Shown here piece by piece: positions 19,173 through 27,970 of a stretch of 64,000 bases of DNA. A model generated the notes under the pieces. The model was not told where the DNA came from. It saw nothing but the letters and a program-made list of their open reading frames with translations, and did not search any database. The DNA lies in assembly GCA_965263225.1 (NCBI GenBank), contig CBDHHG010000050.1:62001-126000 (forward strand), in the 5' to 3' direction. The position numbers and the translations under genes are program-made. Source of the DNA: DT-111 sp965263225. Its GTDB lineage: Bacteria > Bacteroidota > Bacteroidia > Chitinophagales > Saprospiraceae. Each line of letters begins with the position of its first letter. Positions within the stretch are counted from its first letter, which is position 1.

Positions 19173-21731
19173 CTAACGATGACTGCTATTGCCATTTATG
19201 GCTTGATGGGTATGAATAGCATGTGTAAACTTCTCCCGAATCTCTGCTTTGACCTCCCCTTTATATCCAGGTTCACTATAAATACGGTGCCAAAAAGGAT
19301 GATCATTAAGATCCATGTTGGTCTGTTTGAAAATATCTTCAGCTAGTTTGAAACCAGCTTCGAGGTCTGCGTCCGTCAATTGATAATAATGGATATTGTC
19401 TTTAGAAGGATGCACAAACTGTGCATTTTCTTCAGCAGCATGGGGCTGGTGCTCGTCGATTACTAGCGCATCATTTGTTGCCTCATTTTCGATCCCTGCT
19501 GCTTCTTTGAACCCAGGTACCAATTCCACCAAAATAGCGTTGGTTTGATTGATTTGAGCTTTTAGTTGTGCGATCTCTACTTCTTGGGCTTTCAATTGTT
19601 GTTCTTGCGCATCAACAACCTCCGCTAGGTCATTTGTGTTAAGTCCGATGGCAACATTAACTACACCCAGTGTCTTACCTTTAGATTCTTCCCAGGCTAC
19701 GCCAAGCACCTTCTTATAATCGGATGGCTTCATCTCCAGCCTGGATTTACCAATGCCTAAACCATTAGAGTAGCCGCTAGGCAGGATATAGTCTCCAGCT
19801 TCCACTTCTCCAATGACCCGCGTTGGGATTTGCCCCATAAAAGCGACCATTTCATACTGGTCTTCTGTACCTGCTTTAGGAATTCCTCCTAACATGGCTG
19901 GATTGTGAGAAATCACCATAACCTGGTCGGCTTCCTTGGTATCCTTAGTCACAAATCCATTTTTCAGTCCGACTAACTCTCCAGGTAAGAAGGTTTCTTG
20001 CGGGTTGAGTTTAGGTAAATATTCTGCATAATCTTCGGCGCCGGAGGCAAAAGTGACACCAAACTCAGCTTCAACATTATCATCGAATAGGACTAGGTTA
20101 GCGGATACTTTGGCCAGGTCGGCAGTTTGGAGGGCGAGATTGGCGGTAGCTACCACTAGGTTGGCCGTTTCGCTGGCAATCAAGGAGGGAATAGGGGCGG
20201 TGACACAAGCACCCAGTCCGGCACAGGCGGTGGAAGAACTTGATGCTGCTGTCAAGGCTACTACCGCCTGAATCTCCTCTGCGATAGCAATGGCTTCTGC
20301 AGTAGCAGATAGAGCGATGTCGGTTATCAGGAAGTCCCTTTCCAGCTTGTGACCAGCGTTATTCGCTAAATCTTCATCCCCGTCTTCCCCTTCAATTCGC
20401 CCAACCGTAGCACCAGAGCTATTGACAAAGGTGATGAAATTGTTGTTGTTGTGCGGAGTCCCTGCACCCACCTGGATGATAATCCCACTTCCATTTCCGG
20501 TGTTTCTAAACTTAGCAACATGCCCAGTTCCGACTTTAGTCGCATCTGCACCTTCGTCTACAACCTGGTCGGTAGTAAGGCTAAGCGTTTTACCAATATT
20601 GATTTCGCCGCCAATATTCACATCCCCTCTGATCCCGGCTCCTCCCGCTACGATCAAAGCTCCCGTTTCCGGAGAGGTGGACGGCGTTTCATCTGTCACG
20701 ATTACGGGGCCAGCGAAGGAGGTGTTTCCTTCAAAAGTAGCGTCACCACCCACATTCAAGTTCCTTCCAATGCCAACTCCACCATTAACGACCAATGCGC
20801 CTTCCGATGGGGTCAGAGAATTTAGCGCTGCATTATCCAGTAAAACATGCTGATTAAAGGTAGCATCTTGGTTTACCGTTAGGATACCGGTTAAGAGGGT
20901 AGGACTCTCGTTATTGACATTGAGCAGGCTATTAAGGTCAGTTGGACCATCTACATTCAGTGAGGCATTAAGGTCTGTAGCCAGATCAACGGTCAGCGAA
21001 CCTGAAAGTAAGGTTGGGCTCTGTTTAGTTACAGTAAAGGGGCCATTATTCACCGTCTCTCCAGCTATAGTATTGAGAAATACACTTTGTTCTACGGTTA
21101 GATTGCCGCCAAGCTTTAGATTGTTGGTGATATCAATGTCTCCATTGGCTTTGATTCGCATGCGCTCAATACCATCGGTCTTGAATAGCACATCCACGAA
21201 GTTGCGGGTACCGATAAAGTGACAAATGGTATCTACATTGTTATTTCCTATCGTCGTCCAAAAAGGAAGTCCTGTGGCATTGCAATCTGATGACCTTTTC
21301 ATCAATTGATCCATGACCAGGTTTTCTGCCGAGCCGGCGTGGAAAGCGTAGGGTACTGCTAATAGCTTATTGTTACTGATGGTAGAAAAGAATCCCGCTT
21401 CATCTCTCATCGCCACCTCCATCCAGATATTGTCAGTGGCCCAGGGGATCTGCTTGAAGGTTCCGGATTCAATTCTTCCTTCTCCCACGGTCAGGGTGAA
21501 GAGGCCCAGTTGATTGGTAAGCACTTCATGTACTTCGCTATAGTTGATGAGTTTTGGAGTGTTTTCTCCATGGAGACTAATTTTCAATGCTATCCTTTGA
21601 TTGGTAAGAACATTACCATCGGCATCTCTAGCGACACCTTGATATCTCATTCCTTGTGGCACACCTTGAGCTATCAGACTCTGTCCACAAAGGAAAAATA
21701 GACAACTTAGGAATAGGACTAATTTTTTCAT
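19173..21731 (-). CDS. Tail-fibre-like secreted protein with G2/S74-type chaperone-like domain
   Basis: An 852-aa protein whose signal peptide ends LIAQ. Residues about 22-140 are the Bacteroidota module GVPQGMRYQGVARDADG to AVPYAFHAGSAENL. Next come repeated short beta segments (SPTLLSGSLTV, SPTLLTGILTV, GALVVNGGVGIGRNLNVGGD), typical of trimeric fibre shafts. Residues about 560-700 contain EDYAEYLPKLN and VMVISHNPAMLGG, resembling the peptidase G2 autocleavage/chaperone domain of phage tail spikes. A coiled coil (EQQLKAQEVEIAQLKAQINQ) and a His-rich tail follow. No T9SS domain was recognised at the C-terminus. It lies between two T9SS genes on the same strand. Confidence 0.82.
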   Translation of the reverse strand: MKKLVLFLSCLFFLCGQSLIAQGVPQGMRYQGVARDADGNVLTNQRIALKISLHGENTPKLINYSEVHEVLTNQLGLFTLTVGEGRIESGTFKQIPWATDNIWMEVAMRDEAGFFSTISNNKLLAVPYAFHAGSAENLVMDQLMKRSSDCNATGLPFWTTIGNNNVDTICHFIGTRNFVDVLFKTDGIERMRIKANGDIDITNNLKLGGNLTVEQSVFLNTIAGETVNNGPFTVTKQSPTLLSGSLTVDLATDLNASLNVDGPTDLNSLLNVNNESPTLLTGILTVNQDATFNQHVLLDNAALNSLTPSEGALVVNGGVGIGRNLNVGGDATFEGNTSFAGPVIVTDETPSTSPETGALIVAGGAGIRGDVNIGGEINIGKTLSLTTDQVVDEGADATKVGTGHVAKFRNTGNGSGIIIQVGAGTPHNNNNFITFVNSSGATVGRIEGEDGDEDLANNAGHKLERDFLITDIALSATAEAIAIAEEIQAVVALTAASSSSTACAGLGACVTAPIPSLIASETANLVVATANLALQTADLAKVSANLVLFDDNVEAEFGVTFASGAEDYAEYLPKLNPQETFLPGELVGLKNGFVTKDTKEADQVMVISHNPAMLGGIPKAGTEDQYEMVAFMGQIPTRVIGEVEAGDYILPSGYSNGLGIGKSRLEMKPSDYKKVLGVAWEESKGKTLGVVNVAIGLNTNDLAEVVDAQEQQLKAQEVEIAQLKAQINQTNAILVELVPGFKEAAGIENEATNDALVIDEHQPHAAEENAQFVHPSKDNIHYYQLTDADLEAGFKLAEDIFKQTNMDLNDHPFWHRIYSEPGYKGEVKAEIREKFTHAIHTHQAINGNSSHR

Positions 21732-21783
21732 GACATGGATATTTTGCAGCAGGTCGATTCCTGCTTAATGGATTTAGGAGCAG

Positions 21784-22299
21784 TTATTGCTTACTGATTT
21801 TATAGGTCTCCAAGGGAGTGCCATCTTGAGCGCGAAACTGTAAAAAATACAGGCCACTAGGATATTTTGAAAAATCTAGCTCCAAGCCTGCAGGGGCTAA
21901 GGTCTTCTCAAGGTGCAGCATTCTACCATTAGGATCTAGTAGCCCTACCTGGATAAGCATATCCTTTTCCTGTTCTAACTTAATGTTAAGAAGATCGCGC
22001 ACAGGATTAGGGGCTAGCGTAACTTTGATTTGATTTCCGGCCGCCAGCCTAGACGCTGCCGTAGCTAACGGAGGGAGCGGGGTGATCTTGAGCCTAGGTT
22101 GATGAAACCCTTGTGTCAGCAGACCGCTAGGGGTATTTAAGGTGGAAATGGCAAACTCACCTAAGGTCCATTCTATTCGGACCTTTGCTGTGCCTCCTTC
22201 TCCACCATCGGCGGCAATAACACTTTGGCCGAGGCAAAGCACACTACTGACACCGACCAGCAAAATGATCAGAAGTGAAATTTGGGATATATACTTCAT
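21784..22299 (-). CDS. Small T9SS type A sorting-domain protein
   Basis: A 171-aa secreted protein with signal peptide MKYISQISLLIILLVGVSSV. The mature part begins VIAADGGEGGTAKVRIEWTL and then GEFAISTLNTPSGLLTQGFHQP, a compact strand-rich module seen before sorting domains in Bacteroidota. From about residue 95 (LAPNPVRDLLNIKL to YPSGLYFLQF) it is a type A T9SS C-terminal domain. It is the first gene of the minus-strand group leading into the 852-aa and 1772-aa surface proteins, with a 52-base gap to the next gene. It is likely a partner of the fibre-like protein (inference). Confidence 0.85.
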   Translation of the reverse strand: MKYISQISLLIILLVGVSSVLCLGQSVIAADGGEGGTAKVRIEWTLGEFAISTLNTPSGLLTQGFHQPRLKITPLPPLATAASRLAAGNQIKVTLAPNPVRDLLNIKLEQEKDMLIQVGLLDPNGRMLHLEKTLAPAGLELDFSKYPSGLYFLQFRAQDGTPLETYKISKQ

Positions 22300-23355
22300 A
22301 ATTAAATGTTTTCAATATGGAATATACGGCACACCTCTAGCTGCTTACCTAAGGGGTAGTATTGCCGCAATTGGGAGGAAATTACCAATCACGAGATGGC
22401 GCAGCAGTTGAGGGCCTAGTGCCTTGCTGTACTTACGTTATCTCCTTTTCAAAGTGAGTAATCTGTTGAGAATCAAGACTTATCCAGGGGGCTGTACCTA
22501 TCTGGGGAGCACTTAGGTACAAGTTAGATCTGAGTTCCTGGAAGTATTGTTTGGGTAAATTACCGAGAGGACTAACATGAAACGCATTTGATATATATAA
22601 TATCTGCTTATAAATATATGGATTTTTGGCAATATGCATACGCCTCCAGGGAACTTTTTTGAGAATCACTCAGTTATGCAATTGACAACCTTACTAAACT
22701 CGCGCACAAGGCGATTACCTAACAGCACTCTGGTTATCAACCTTTTGACTTCTAGTTTATGGGCCAAAAGGAAACTAAAAGGTGGTGATTTTGGTGTCGC
22801 CTCTAAAATCTCTGATAATGACACATTTAAAAACCTTTCTGTATTGGCGTCTTCAGCCTATTCCAGTGTATCTTAAGGAAGATCCTTTCATTATTAATAC
22901 ACTAGCTTTCTAACCTACACTACATCCTTACATGGCTTAATGATCTACTATATGTACAGCATATAGCAGATTCTACCTGCATAAATGGCAATAATCATTC
23001 CATCGACGGAGTGATTGTTTACAAGATCTATATTAAGATCTTGTAAGCTGCCTTGAAAGTCGATGAGGGTTGGATTTCAACCGAGCAACAGCTCCCTATC
23101 CCGGGGGCTCAAGGCTAATTGAAGTCATGCTTCATCTCTTGTACGCGCCTAAATGAGTAAATCTAAACCTCTTTTTCACGTTCTCTCTAAATTCTCTGAC
23201 CCATGTTAACATTAATTCTAAAGGAAAATTGGAACTTTTTGAACACTAAGATTAGCGCCTTTAATGGTACGGAGGACATCATCATGGATTGAAGATGCAT
23301 CTTTCTTGTTCTGACTTATCTGGCCTTAGTAGGTCTGATGTTCAACAAATGGCTA
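22300..23355. other. Gene-free stretch, about 1.06 kb
   Basis: No convincing gene was found. An 80-codon open frame at 22634-22876 has unusual composition and no family features. The middle (22948-23115) carries a chain of inverted repeats annotated separately. The left part presumably holds the promoter of the minus-strand surface-protein genes. I could not identify a consensus TAnnTTTG promoter with confidence. Confidence 0.6.
22948..23115. ncRNA. Candidate structured RNA or inverted-repeat cluster
   Basis: Four potential stems occur in 170 bases. They are CTATATG/CATATAG (22948-22966, 5-nt loop), AATCATTC/GAGTGATT (22993-23016, one wobble), a perfect 11-bp TTACAAGATCT/AGATCTTGTAA with a 6-nt loop (23019-23046), and GCCTTGA/TCAAGGC (23050-23056 with 23109-23115) enclosing GGTTG/CAACC. 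No coding frame covers it. The strand cannot be decided. It could be a small RNA or a remnant of a mobile repeat. Confidence 0.35.
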
Positions 23356-24765
23356 CTAGACAATTGGCTTATAGGCAAGGATCTTAGCGGAGAGCCAGCT
23401 TTTGAAAAAGATCGGTTGTTTAGTAGCCAGCATCTCTTGTAATTGGGATTGGGTGCAACGCTGCCGAGCCAATTCTTTGATCACTTGAATGAAGTTGGTA
23501 GTGGCCTTGGCATTATCCCCTTTAATTTTCTTATTTCTATGTATAAACTGTTCAAAGGACCGACAAAAATGTAATATTAGGGCGGTCGATTCTTGCAACT
23601 CCACAAAGCATCGCAGCCGTAGTGACCTAGCTCTCAAATCGTAAAATGCATTGGCATAGGTGATATCCTGTAACTCGTCAAGGGTTTGCTCGAACTCACC
23701 TTCCTCAAAATGGATCATGGCGAAAGATATTCGAGAGGCACTCTGCCTTACTTCAGTCGGCAAATGCTTCTGGTAAGCCTGGATAAAATACCGCGCCCAC
23801 TCGAACTGCTTTAACCGACAAGCCAGATTGACGATATTACTAAAGTTGGTGGGGGTGAAATACTGCCCTTGCTCCAGGATAGGATATTGTAAGCCAATGT
23901 GATAGATAGAAAAGGCTTCTTCCAAAAAATTCTGCTTGCCTTGCTTTATCTGTGCAGAAGCAAAATTGATCAGATGTAGGAACACAAAGTATTGATCATC
24001 AATACTTAATTCTTGCTTTGCCACTAGTTGGAAAAAACGCGTCTTTAAAGAAAAAAACACTTCTTCATCTTGTTCCTTTTCGAGTTGATAAACCTGACTA
24101 TATAATTGAATCAATGGACGCTCATCTGACGAGAAAGAATCCCGGGGGGCATCAATCGTATGATGGATTCCTGGACTACGCAGAATCTTTTCACGGTTCA
24201 ATAATTCTGTAGCCAGACGAATCCGGGCTCCCTGGTAAAATTGATTCAGGAGGGCTAGACTTTTTTGGGGAAGTGGATCGTCCGGATTGAGCTTAGGCGA
24301 GTTTGGGTGGAAGAATTTGCTTCGGTAAAGTAGCATCAGTTGCAAGTATGACCAGATACTTCTTTCTTGCTGCCCTTCGTACTTTTGGATTAAACGATTA
24401 GCAAACTGGAAAAATTCCTTGTCCATTTTTCTACTCCGATACTGTTCTAGCAAGGCAAAATCGTAGGCGAATTCATTTTCCTTTATTTGTTGCCAGACTA
24501 GAAAATCTTTTAACAACCCATGTAAGTCTGCCAGGAGGTTGAGCAGGCGTTTTCTGGGTGTTTCAGGTGGTAAGAGCTTTGCTTTGGCGTATTCAATGTT
24601 CAAATGTTTAGGGGACGAAAAATCGGGATATAGTTTTCGCAAATAGTTAAAGGTTTGTCGCAATAGGAGGGAGCGAGGCCGTTGCGCCTTCAAGTACAAG
24701 GAGAAGTCGGCAATTTCCTTGGGCTTTAGTTGTTGGAGCAATTGAACGAGCTGACTATTCTTCAT
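23356..24765 (-). CDS. Alpha-helical hypothetical protein, TPR-like solenoid
   Basis: A 469-aa cytosolic protein made almost entirely of amphipathic helices with paired-helix spacing (e.g. EWARYFIQAYQKHLPTEVRQ and FEEGEFEQTLDELQD). It suggests a degenerate TPR or alpha-solenoid scaffold. The start MKNSQLVQLLQQLKPKEIAD is a clean helical N-terminus with no signal peptide. I recall similar proteins as lineage-specific orphans in Saprospiria but cannot name a family or function. No neighbour shares its strand closely, so it is probably monocistronic. Confidence 0.72.
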   Translation of the reverse strand: MKNSQLVQLLQQLKPKEIADFSLYLKAQRPRSLLLRQTFNYLRKLYPDFSSPKHLNIEYAKAKLLPPETPRKRLLNLLADLHGLLKDFLVWQQIKENEFAYDFALLEQYRSRKMDKEFFQFANRLIQKYEGQQERSIWSYLQLMLLYRSKFFHPNSPKLNPDDPLPQKSLALLNQFYQGARIRLATELLNREKILRSPGIHHTIDAPRDSFSSDERPLIQLYSQVYQLEKEQDEEVFFSLKTRFFQLVAKQELSIDDQYFVFLHLINFASAQIKQGKQNFLEEAFSIYHIGLQYPILEQGQYFTPTNFSNIVNLACRLKQFEWARYFIQAYQKHLPTEVRQSASRISFAMIHFEEGEFEQTLDELQDITYANAFYDLRARSLRLRCFVELQESTALILHFCRSFEQFIHRNKKIKGDNAKATTNFIQVIKELARQRCTQSQLQEMLATKQPIFFKSWLSAKILAYKPIV

Positions 24766-25212
24766 TTTAACGAAAAATTTACGGGAAAAAATACAAAATT
24801 GTGTTTGCTAGACCCAATTTAAGCCTTGATATTCGTGTCGATTTTCAGATGGAGTGCGGAAAGAGTAAGATGTTCGTCAATAAAAATGGCAGGAAAAAAG
24901 GAGAATGTATTGGACACCTGAAGCCATACTCCCGCACAAAATAACCCCTTTAACCCCAAAAAAACGCTTCCCAAATGCGCTCTCTCACAGAATCCTGTCG
25001 CCAAAAGGGAAGTTGAAAGAATAAGGAACTCAACTTAAATGGCTTTACACTTTTCCCAAAATCCTGGCTCTCTATCGAAAGCCGGGGTTTTAATTTTTTG
25101 GATAGGAGTCAATGTCTTGGTTTATGGATAAACACGTAGAAGGGGACCCATTAAAATGAACAAAGAAGAAAAAATTATAATACCTTAGCTACCCGCAATA
25201 GTTAGGGAATCC
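24766..25212. other. Intergenic stretch, 447 bp, between divergent genes
   Basis: It holds a plus-strand terminator-like hairpin at 25063-25099 with no annotated plus-strand gene before it. It also holds a weak 31-codon plus-strand ORF at 24849-24944, rich in Lys, encoding a peptide that begins MECGKSKMF. The rest shows no family features. Confidence 0.5.
25063..25099 (+). terminator. Rho-independent terminator or attenuator
   Basis: CCTGGCT pairs with AGCCGGG (7 bp, one wobble) around a 10-nt loop and is followed by GTTTTAATTTTTT. It is oriented for the plus strand and lies 114 bases before the start at 25213. It either ends a short unannotated transcript or attenuates the downstream gene. 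Confidence 0.65.
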
Positions 25213-26466
25213 ATGTCATCATCGAGTACACTTAGCGAAAAATACATCCAAGACAAGGCTATCAAATACTTGAAACGTTACTACCAGGACAGTAGTGCGA
25301 ATGGAAAGGTGTTCGCTCAAGCAGAAGTCCGAACGCGGCAAAAGAAAAGAGCTGATGGTTTGATTGCCTGGCGAAAATGGCTTGGTGGAGTAGGGGTAGC
25401 TTCGATGGAAGCCAAGTCTGCTAAAACACTGTCGGCTTTGGTCAAACAGTTGGATGAGACCAAGGTGAAACGAGATAGTACGTGGTTAACTGTACTCCTG
25501 GTTTTCCTTGGGGCATATATTCTTTGGGATCGGGGACTCCGGGCCTACCTTGACCCGTTTTATGTTTTGATGCTGTATGCGGTTTTGTTCTTCCTGATTC
25601 CTTATATCCAGAAACTGCTCCAAGGTATAAATCTACCCTTTCATCAACGAATTGCTGTATTTGATCAATTGCTTCAGTACCCCGCCAACGAACCCTGGAT
25701 CGCCATTGGTGCAGATAGTGTCAATGCCAAGCAATATACTATACTGAAGAAAACTTGCCGTAAGAAGCGCCTTGGGCTTCTGTTGGTACAGAAGAACGGC
25801 CGTGTCAGGTTGGAGCTAAAGCCCAAGTATCTATTCTCCTTTCCAAAACGAGACTTTCTGACTTATTACGAAAAGGGTAGTAGCATTCGTGAGCAAGTAC
25901 GAAAGGGAACGAGCTGGAAGATCTGGACCTTAATTGGGACGTCTTCACAAATTCGGTCGACGATTTACCATTTTGGATTAGCCATAGCTGGTTTTATCGC
26001 CATCTATGGTGCCATGTACGTCAAGGAAAGGACCCCTGATGCTGACCTGTCTAAGGCGGAAACATCCGCTGGCGAACCTTCTGTGAGAGACCCCTTTGCT
26101 TTCCTTGATACACTTCGGGCAAATTTGAGTGGCAAAGCTGTAGGCACAGTTGACAGTGGTAAAAAAGCTTGTACCGAACCTATCCTAGGGCCAAAGTATA
26201 TTGTCCGAGACATACTCTCGACGGATGAGCGCGCTGCCCAATTGCGGGTAAAACAGTTGAGGGCTGCTGGTTTTCCTGACAGTGACTATCTCTGGCTCCC
26301 ATGTTATGAAAGTAGCCTTGAACAAGCGGCATTTGTCGTGTATCCATTTTACCCGAGAGCGAGTAAAGACAATGCACTAGATCAACTTCGTCAATTTTTG
26401 GAAGAAGGCCTGTCAAAAGGATTAGATGTCAAGGAGGCTAGAGTATTACTTGTGGAGTTGAAATAA
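25213..26466 (+). CDS. Membrane protein with PD-(D/E)XK-like N-terminus and SPOR-like C-terminus
   Basis: A 417-aa protein I cannot assign to a named family. Residues 9-80 resemble a restriction-endonuclease-like core: helix EKYIQDKAIKYLKRYY, then E38, then D48 in RADGLIAW, then E66-A-K68 in VASMEAKS. This order fits the E / D / E-x-K active site. Hydrophobic segments lie at about 91-106, 116-137 and 258-280. Three crossings would put the N-terminus in the cytosol and the C-terminus in the periplasm. The last 90 residues (KYIVRDILSTDERAA to AFVVYPFYPRA) have the spacing of a SPOR-like, peptidoglycan-binding fold. The combination is unusual. Function is unknown. Confidence 0.65.
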   Translation: MSSSSTLSEKYIQDKAIKYLKRYYQDSSANGKVFAQAEVRTRQKKRADGLIAWRKWLGGVGVASMEAKSAKTLSALVKQLDETKVKRDSTWLTVLLVFLGAYILWDRGLRAYLDPFYVLMLYAVLFFLIPYIQKLLQGINLPFHQRIAVFDQLLQYPANEPWIAIGADSVNAKQYTILKKTCRKKRLGLLLVQKNGRVRLELKPKYLFSFPKRDFLTYYEKGSSIREQVRKGTSWKIWTLIGTSSQIRSTIYHFGLAIAGFIAIYGAMYVKERTPDADLSKAETSAGEPSVRDPFAFLDTLRANLSGKAVGTVDSGKKACTEPILGPKYIVRDILSTDERAAQLRVKQLRAAGFPDSDYLWLPCYESSLEQAAFVVYPFYPRASKDNALDQLRQFLEEGLSKGLDVKEARVLLVELK

Positions 26467-26623
26467 AATCCATAAATTGTAAGAAGCTCACCCTGGTAAT
26501 ATTCCCCATCCAAGATTCCTTGAATGAAAGCCTTTGCCTATGAGAATGTTTTCACTACATGAGTACCCAGGGGATTCGTTCAACGGTCATCCTAATTCAT
26601 ATAGCTCGACCCTAAGGGCTGGT

Positions 26624-27874
26624 ATGAATCTAACCCTTTTATTTTTCCTTGTCTGTAATCTTGGATTATCTCCGCTTTCTGCCCAATGGGTAGAATTGGA
26701 GACGGGAACTACTGCCCTGCTTCGCGGTGTTCATTTTCTTAATGACGAGTATGGTGTTGTGGTTGGTGATAATGGGACGATCTTGCTAACGCAAAATGCT
26801 GGACAAGATTGGGAAAACATAGGCGGAACAATCAATGAAGACCTTACTTCTATCTTGATTTGGAATCGAGATACATTGTTAGTTAGCGGTCAATCAGCCG
26901 GACGGCAAGCTACTTTTTTAAGCACAAATGGAGGCATGGATTGGCATCCCGTCAATGAAGCCATTGAAGTCGAAAAGATCGGGGAGCGGATCTTAAGTTG
27001 TGGTTATGATACCTTTGACTGGAGTGATGATCAAGGGATTAACTGGACACCCACAGAAGCAGCTATAGGTGGGACAACGCTTCTTTCGAGAATAGATATT
27101 GCTGATATGCAGACCGCTACGGCTAGTGGTAATATAAGTGGTTTTGCGCACTATTCTTTTTATGCTTACCGAACCATCGACGCCGGAGTGAGTTGGGATC
27201 CCCTTTATGTTTTTGACCTACCTAATTCAGATGCTTGGACAGCATCAGCTTTTCCGCAAGCCGATACCTTATTAGTTTTCACCAATGAACAAGCCAGTTT
27301 TTTACCGGGACCCAATAACAAATTGGTACGGCTAACTGATTTTTACTTTGACACACAAAACGGGATCAATAGCTGGCGGTTTACTAGTGAAATGATAAAT
27401 AGTGCCACCCCTACCTATGTGCAAGATGCGGCCTTTGTGGATAGTCGCATGGGCTACATGGTTGGCGAAAACGGTCAAATTTATAGGACGCTAGATGGCG
27501 GCCTTGATTGGGTCAGCATCTATCCGGGAACGACCGCTTTACAAGCCATCGCCTTGATTGATATGGAGATCGCCTATGTAGTGGGAGCTGATGGACTGAT
27601 TCTGAAAAACGAGAATCTTACCTCGACACTAAACCCGATGAAACCAGATATCCTAGAGATTTGGCCCAACCCGACTGTAGATCAAATCAACCTGAAAGGA
27701 GTTGATTTACAGACCACTAAGATCCAGTTATATAGTATGTCGGGGCAGTTGATCAGGGCTTTCACATGGCGACAAGGGGAACCCATCAGCTTAGCAGGTT
27801 TACCGAAGGGCCAGTACCAATTAGTGGTTCAGATGCAACGGCAACGCCTAAGCTATCCGCTTATAAAGCATTAG
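26624..27874 (+). CDS. YCF48/BNR-like beta-propeller protein with T9SS type A domain
   Basis: The frame is open from 26534, but the Met at 26624 starts a good signal peptide (MNLTLLFFLVCNLGLSPLSA, then Q). The mature part has propeller repeats of the YCF48/BNR kind: GVHFLNDEYGVVVGDNGTIL, LTQNAGQDWENI, FVDSRMGYMVGENGQIYRT and LDGGLDWVSI. These are found in photosystem assembly factors and in secreted sialidase-like proteins. No sialidase catalytic residues are visible. The C-terminus (LEIWPNPTVDQINL to LPKGQYQLVVQ) is a type A sorting domain. Likely a secreted binding protein. Confidence 0.86.
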   Translation: MNLTLLFFLVCNLGLSPLSAQWVELETGTTALLRGVHFLNDEYGVVVGDNGTILLTQNAGQDWENIGGTINEDLTSILIWNRDTLLVSGQSAGRQATFLSTNGGMDWHPVNEAIEVEKIGERILSCGYDTFDWSDDQGINWTPTEAAIGGTTLLSRIDIADMQTATASGNISGFAHYSFYAYRTIDAGVSWDPLYVFDLPNSDAWTASAFPQADTLLVFTNEQASFLPGPNNKLVRLTDFYFDTQNGINSWRFTSEMINSATPTYVQDAAFVDSRMGYMVGENGQIYRTLDGGLDWVSIYPGTTALQAIALIDMEIAYVVGADGLILKNENLTSTLNPMKPDILEIWPNPTVDQINLKGVDLQTTKIQLYSMSGQLIRAFTWRQGEPISLAGLPKGQYQLVVQMQRQRLSYPLIKH

Positions 27875-27958
27875 ATCACTCAGCTTACACTATTAGCACA
27901 TAAAGCATGTCGTGTGGTAGCTGAAATTTTCTGTGTACTTTATTTGTACCTCATTCCT

Positions 27959-27966
27959 TACCTTTG
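27959..27966 (+). promoter_or_regulatory. Possible Bacteroidota -7 element (TACCTTTG)
   Basis: It matches TAnnTTTG exactly and lies 4 bases before GTG 27971. A TTTG at 27943-27946 is only 12 bases upstream, shorter than the usual 17-23 spacing, so support is modest. Confidence 0.35.
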
Positions 27967-27970
27967 TGCG

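Noticed and set aside
19173..21731. Prophage tail spike
   Set aside because: The protein has a signal peptide and a Bacteroidota secreted N-terminal module, and no phage structural, integrase or lysis genes are nearby.
22634..22876. 80-codon plus-strand ORF in the gene-free region
   Set aside because: No family features, unusual composition, no upstream signals; it looks like chance in AT-rich DNA.
24819..25004. 61-codon minus-strand ORF upstream of the helical orphan
   Set aside because: No conserved features, and its start lies only just inside the intergenic region; probably chance.
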